Source: Aequorivita sp. CIP111184 (GTDB lineage: Bacteria; Bacteroidota; Bacteroidia; Flavobacteriales; Flavobacteriaceae). Taken from it: a DNA stretch of 64,000 bases. How positions within the stretch are numbered: the first letter of the stretch is position 1; each line of letters starts with the position of its first letter. The translations under genes and the position numbers were made by a program. The DNA lies in the NCBI RefSeq assembly GCF_900489465.1, contig NZ_UEFQ01000024.1, forward strand, positions 1 through 64,000, read 5' to 3'. Below are positions 63,063 to 64,000 of this stretch, in pieces. The notes under the pieces are model-generated. The model was not told the origin of the DNA. It saw nothing but the letters and a program-made list of their open reading frames with translations, and made no database searches.

Positions 63063-63099
63063 TAATGCTTTATGCCGTAAGCTATAGGCTTTAGGCTAT
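63063..63099. repeat. GCTTTATGC/GGCTTTAGGC word repeat, left flank
   Basis: TAATGCTTTATGCCGTAAGC followed by TATAGGCTTTAGGC. Similar words stand at 63461-63500 and 63597-63625, so the four-helix-bundle gene is flanked on both sides. Confidence 0.75.
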
Positions 63100-63100
63100 T

Positions 63101-63454
63101 TTACTTTTTTAACTTTTTACTTAAATTATAAAGTTTTCTCTTAATGTCATTTATCGCCTTTGAAAATTTTTCTTCAGATTCAGTAGAAATAATGGACAAG
63201 TCTTTAGCCAGAATAAAAAAATACTCTAGTTCATGAGCTGATCCTAATGCTATCTGTACAAACCTATTGAAATCCTTGTCTGAATCTCTTCCGCACCCTT
63301 CACAAAAATTAGAAGGAATAGAATATGCAGCTCTTTGCATTTGACTTGTTAGTTGAAACTTTTCAGAATTAGGAAATTCAGAAGTAATTTTATAAACTTC
63401 CAAAACAAGTTCGTGACTTAATTTCCAAACATCGTATTTTCTAAAATCTCTCAT
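63101..63454 (-). CDS. Four-helix-bundle protein (23S rRNA IVP-like)
   Basis: 117 residues of the TIGR02436/S23-like family. RDFRKYDVWKLSHELVLEVY and QLTSQMQRAAYSIPSNFCEG match the family, followed by two more helices (LGSAHELEYFFILAKDL). In other bacteria related proteins are encoded in intervening sequences of 23S rRNA genes, and related folds appear with diversity-generating retroelements. Here it lies between cysD and cysN with flanking word-like repeats. Its function is unknown. I infer a small mobile unit. Confidence 0.9.
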   Translation of the reverse strand: MRDFRKYDVWKLSHELVLEVYKITSEFPNSEKFQLTSQMQRAAYSIPSNFCEGCGRDSDKDFNRFVQIALGSAHELEYFFILAKDLSIISTESEEKFSKAINDIKRKLYNLSKKLKK

Positions 63455-63460
63455 ATTTTA

Positions 63461-63500
63461 GTGCTTTAAGCTTTAGGCTTTATGCTTTGAGTCCTGTGCT
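63461..63500. repeat. GCTTTAGGCTTTATGCTTT word repeat, right flank
   Basis: GTGCTTTAAGCTTTAGGCTT, then TATGCTTTGAG. It stands just upstream of the four-helix-bundle gene. Confidence 0.75.
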
Positions 63501-63596
63501 TGTTATCTTTTATATTAAGTTTACGTCTTTGCACCCTAACTTTATTTTATTTACTCCTTTTGAACATTCTTAATTTTCACTTTATTAAATCGCATA

Positions 63597-63625
63597 TAGC
63601 TTATGGCCTACAGCTTACAGCCTAA
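63597..63625. repeat. GCTTATGGCCTACAGCTTAC word repeat at the cysD stop codon
   Basis: Related text just after cysD; CCTA at 63621-63624 supplies the TAG stop codon (63622-63624) of cysD. Confidence 0.65.
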
Positions 63626-64000
63626 AAATACCCCTGCCTCTTCCTATCTTCCATCGCCGTTTCAGAACGCTTATCATCTGAACGATTCCCGCGTTCCGTC
63701 ATTCGCATTGTTGCAACTTCTTCTACAATTTTCTCCAACGTATCCGCATCACTTTCTATTCCGCCTGTAATGGTAATGTCCCCCAAAGTTCTAAAACGAA
63801 TTTTTTTAGAAACTACCGCTTCCCCATCTTCCAATTTCAAAAATTTAGAATTTGGAATCCAAGAATCACTTCGCCATACCACTTCTCTATCGTGTGCTAA
63901 ATAAAGAGATGGAATTGCTATGTTTTCACGTTTTATATAGTTCCAAACGTCCATTTCCGTCCAATTGCTTATAGGAAACGCACGGAAATGTTCTCCTTCA
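63622..64000 (-). CDS. cysD: Sulfate adenylyltransferase subunit 2, C-terminal part
   Basis: Only the last 125 codons are in the window; the frame runs off the right edge (HFRAFPISNWTEMDVWNYIK). RFRTLGDITITGGIESDADT and the ending MEDRKRQGYF are typical of CysD, the ATP-PP-loop subunit that forms APS with CysN. The gene runs leftward towards cysN with the four-helix-bundle gene in between. Confidence 0.93.
   Translation of the reverse strand, partial: EGEHFRAFPISNWTEMDVWNYIKRENIAIPSLYLAHDREVVWRSDSWIPNSKFLKLEDGEAVVSKKIRFRTLGDITITGGIESDADTLEKIVEEVATMRMTERGNRSDDKRSETAMEDRKRQGYF

Overview
The window looks like a chromosome segment of a Bacteroidota bacterium, most likely a member of the Flavobacteriaceae. 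The reasons are the gliding genes gldF and gldG, a giant secreted protein with a type IX secretion (T9SS) C-terminal sorting domain, TonB-dependent receptor and lipoprotein types usual in that family, AT-rich composition by eye, and repeated matches to the Bacteroidota promoter pattern TTG-N19to21-TAnnTTTG. I cannot fix the genus. I see no rRNA, tRNA, CRISPR array, transposase or phage module.

Left part (1-10.2 kb): two tandem leftward promoters leave the window at its left edge. They are followed by a DUF4294 protein, an M42 aminopeptidase converging on a hybrid histidine kinase, an MBOAT acyltransferase with an overlapping SGNH-type partner, an alanine/glycine:cation symporter and a PagL-like outer-membrane lipid A deacylase. 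At 10.3-17.7 kb lies one giant leftward gene for a protein of about 2,485 residues. It carries 14 units of about 145 residues that look like parallel beta-helix and ends in a T9SS sorting domain.

Centre (18-40.6 kb): mostly housekeeping genes (purC-phoH, a SAM hydrolase, an ABM monooxygenase, gldFG, dnaN, mnmE, a SlyD/FKBP isomerase). A small envelope island follows: a TPR-LuxR regulator, a LamG-OmpA protein and two secreted or lipoproteins. Then come an FAD-dependent dehydrogenase, a sorbosone dehydrogenase-like lipoprotein, a TonB-dependent receptor, lipoate ligase and an azurin lipoprotein.

Right part (40.7-61.4 kb): a long leftward surface polysaccharide locus. In transcription order it holds a UDP-sugar 6-dehydrogenase and 4-epimerase (TviB/TviC type, predicted to make GlcNAcA/GalNAcA precursors), Wzx flippase, an ATP-grasp enzyme, Wzy polymerase, two GT4 glycosyltransferases, a truncated phosphoglycosyltransferase, an AAA-DUF4143 ATPase with its own promoter, an intact PglC-like phosphoglycosyltransferase, a PglD-like acetyltransferase, a second phosphoglycosyltransferase without a normal start codon, a PglE-like aminotransferase and a PglF-like dehydratase. 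PglF/E/D/C homologues together predict UDP-di-N-acetylbacillosamine as the initiating sugar. A terminator and a separate promoter then set off the export unit wza-wzc-wzi. At 61.8-64 kb are cysN and the end of cysD, with a four-helix-bundle (23S rRNA IVP-like) gene between them flanked by word-like repeats.

The most unusual non-gene feature is a family of short-period (7, 8, 10 or 14 bp) intergenic arrays built largely on the word ATTCAC/GTGAAT. They lie upstream of genes or run right up to a TAG stop codon. Short dispersed palindromes also occur, and one REP-like word sits in frame inside mnmE.
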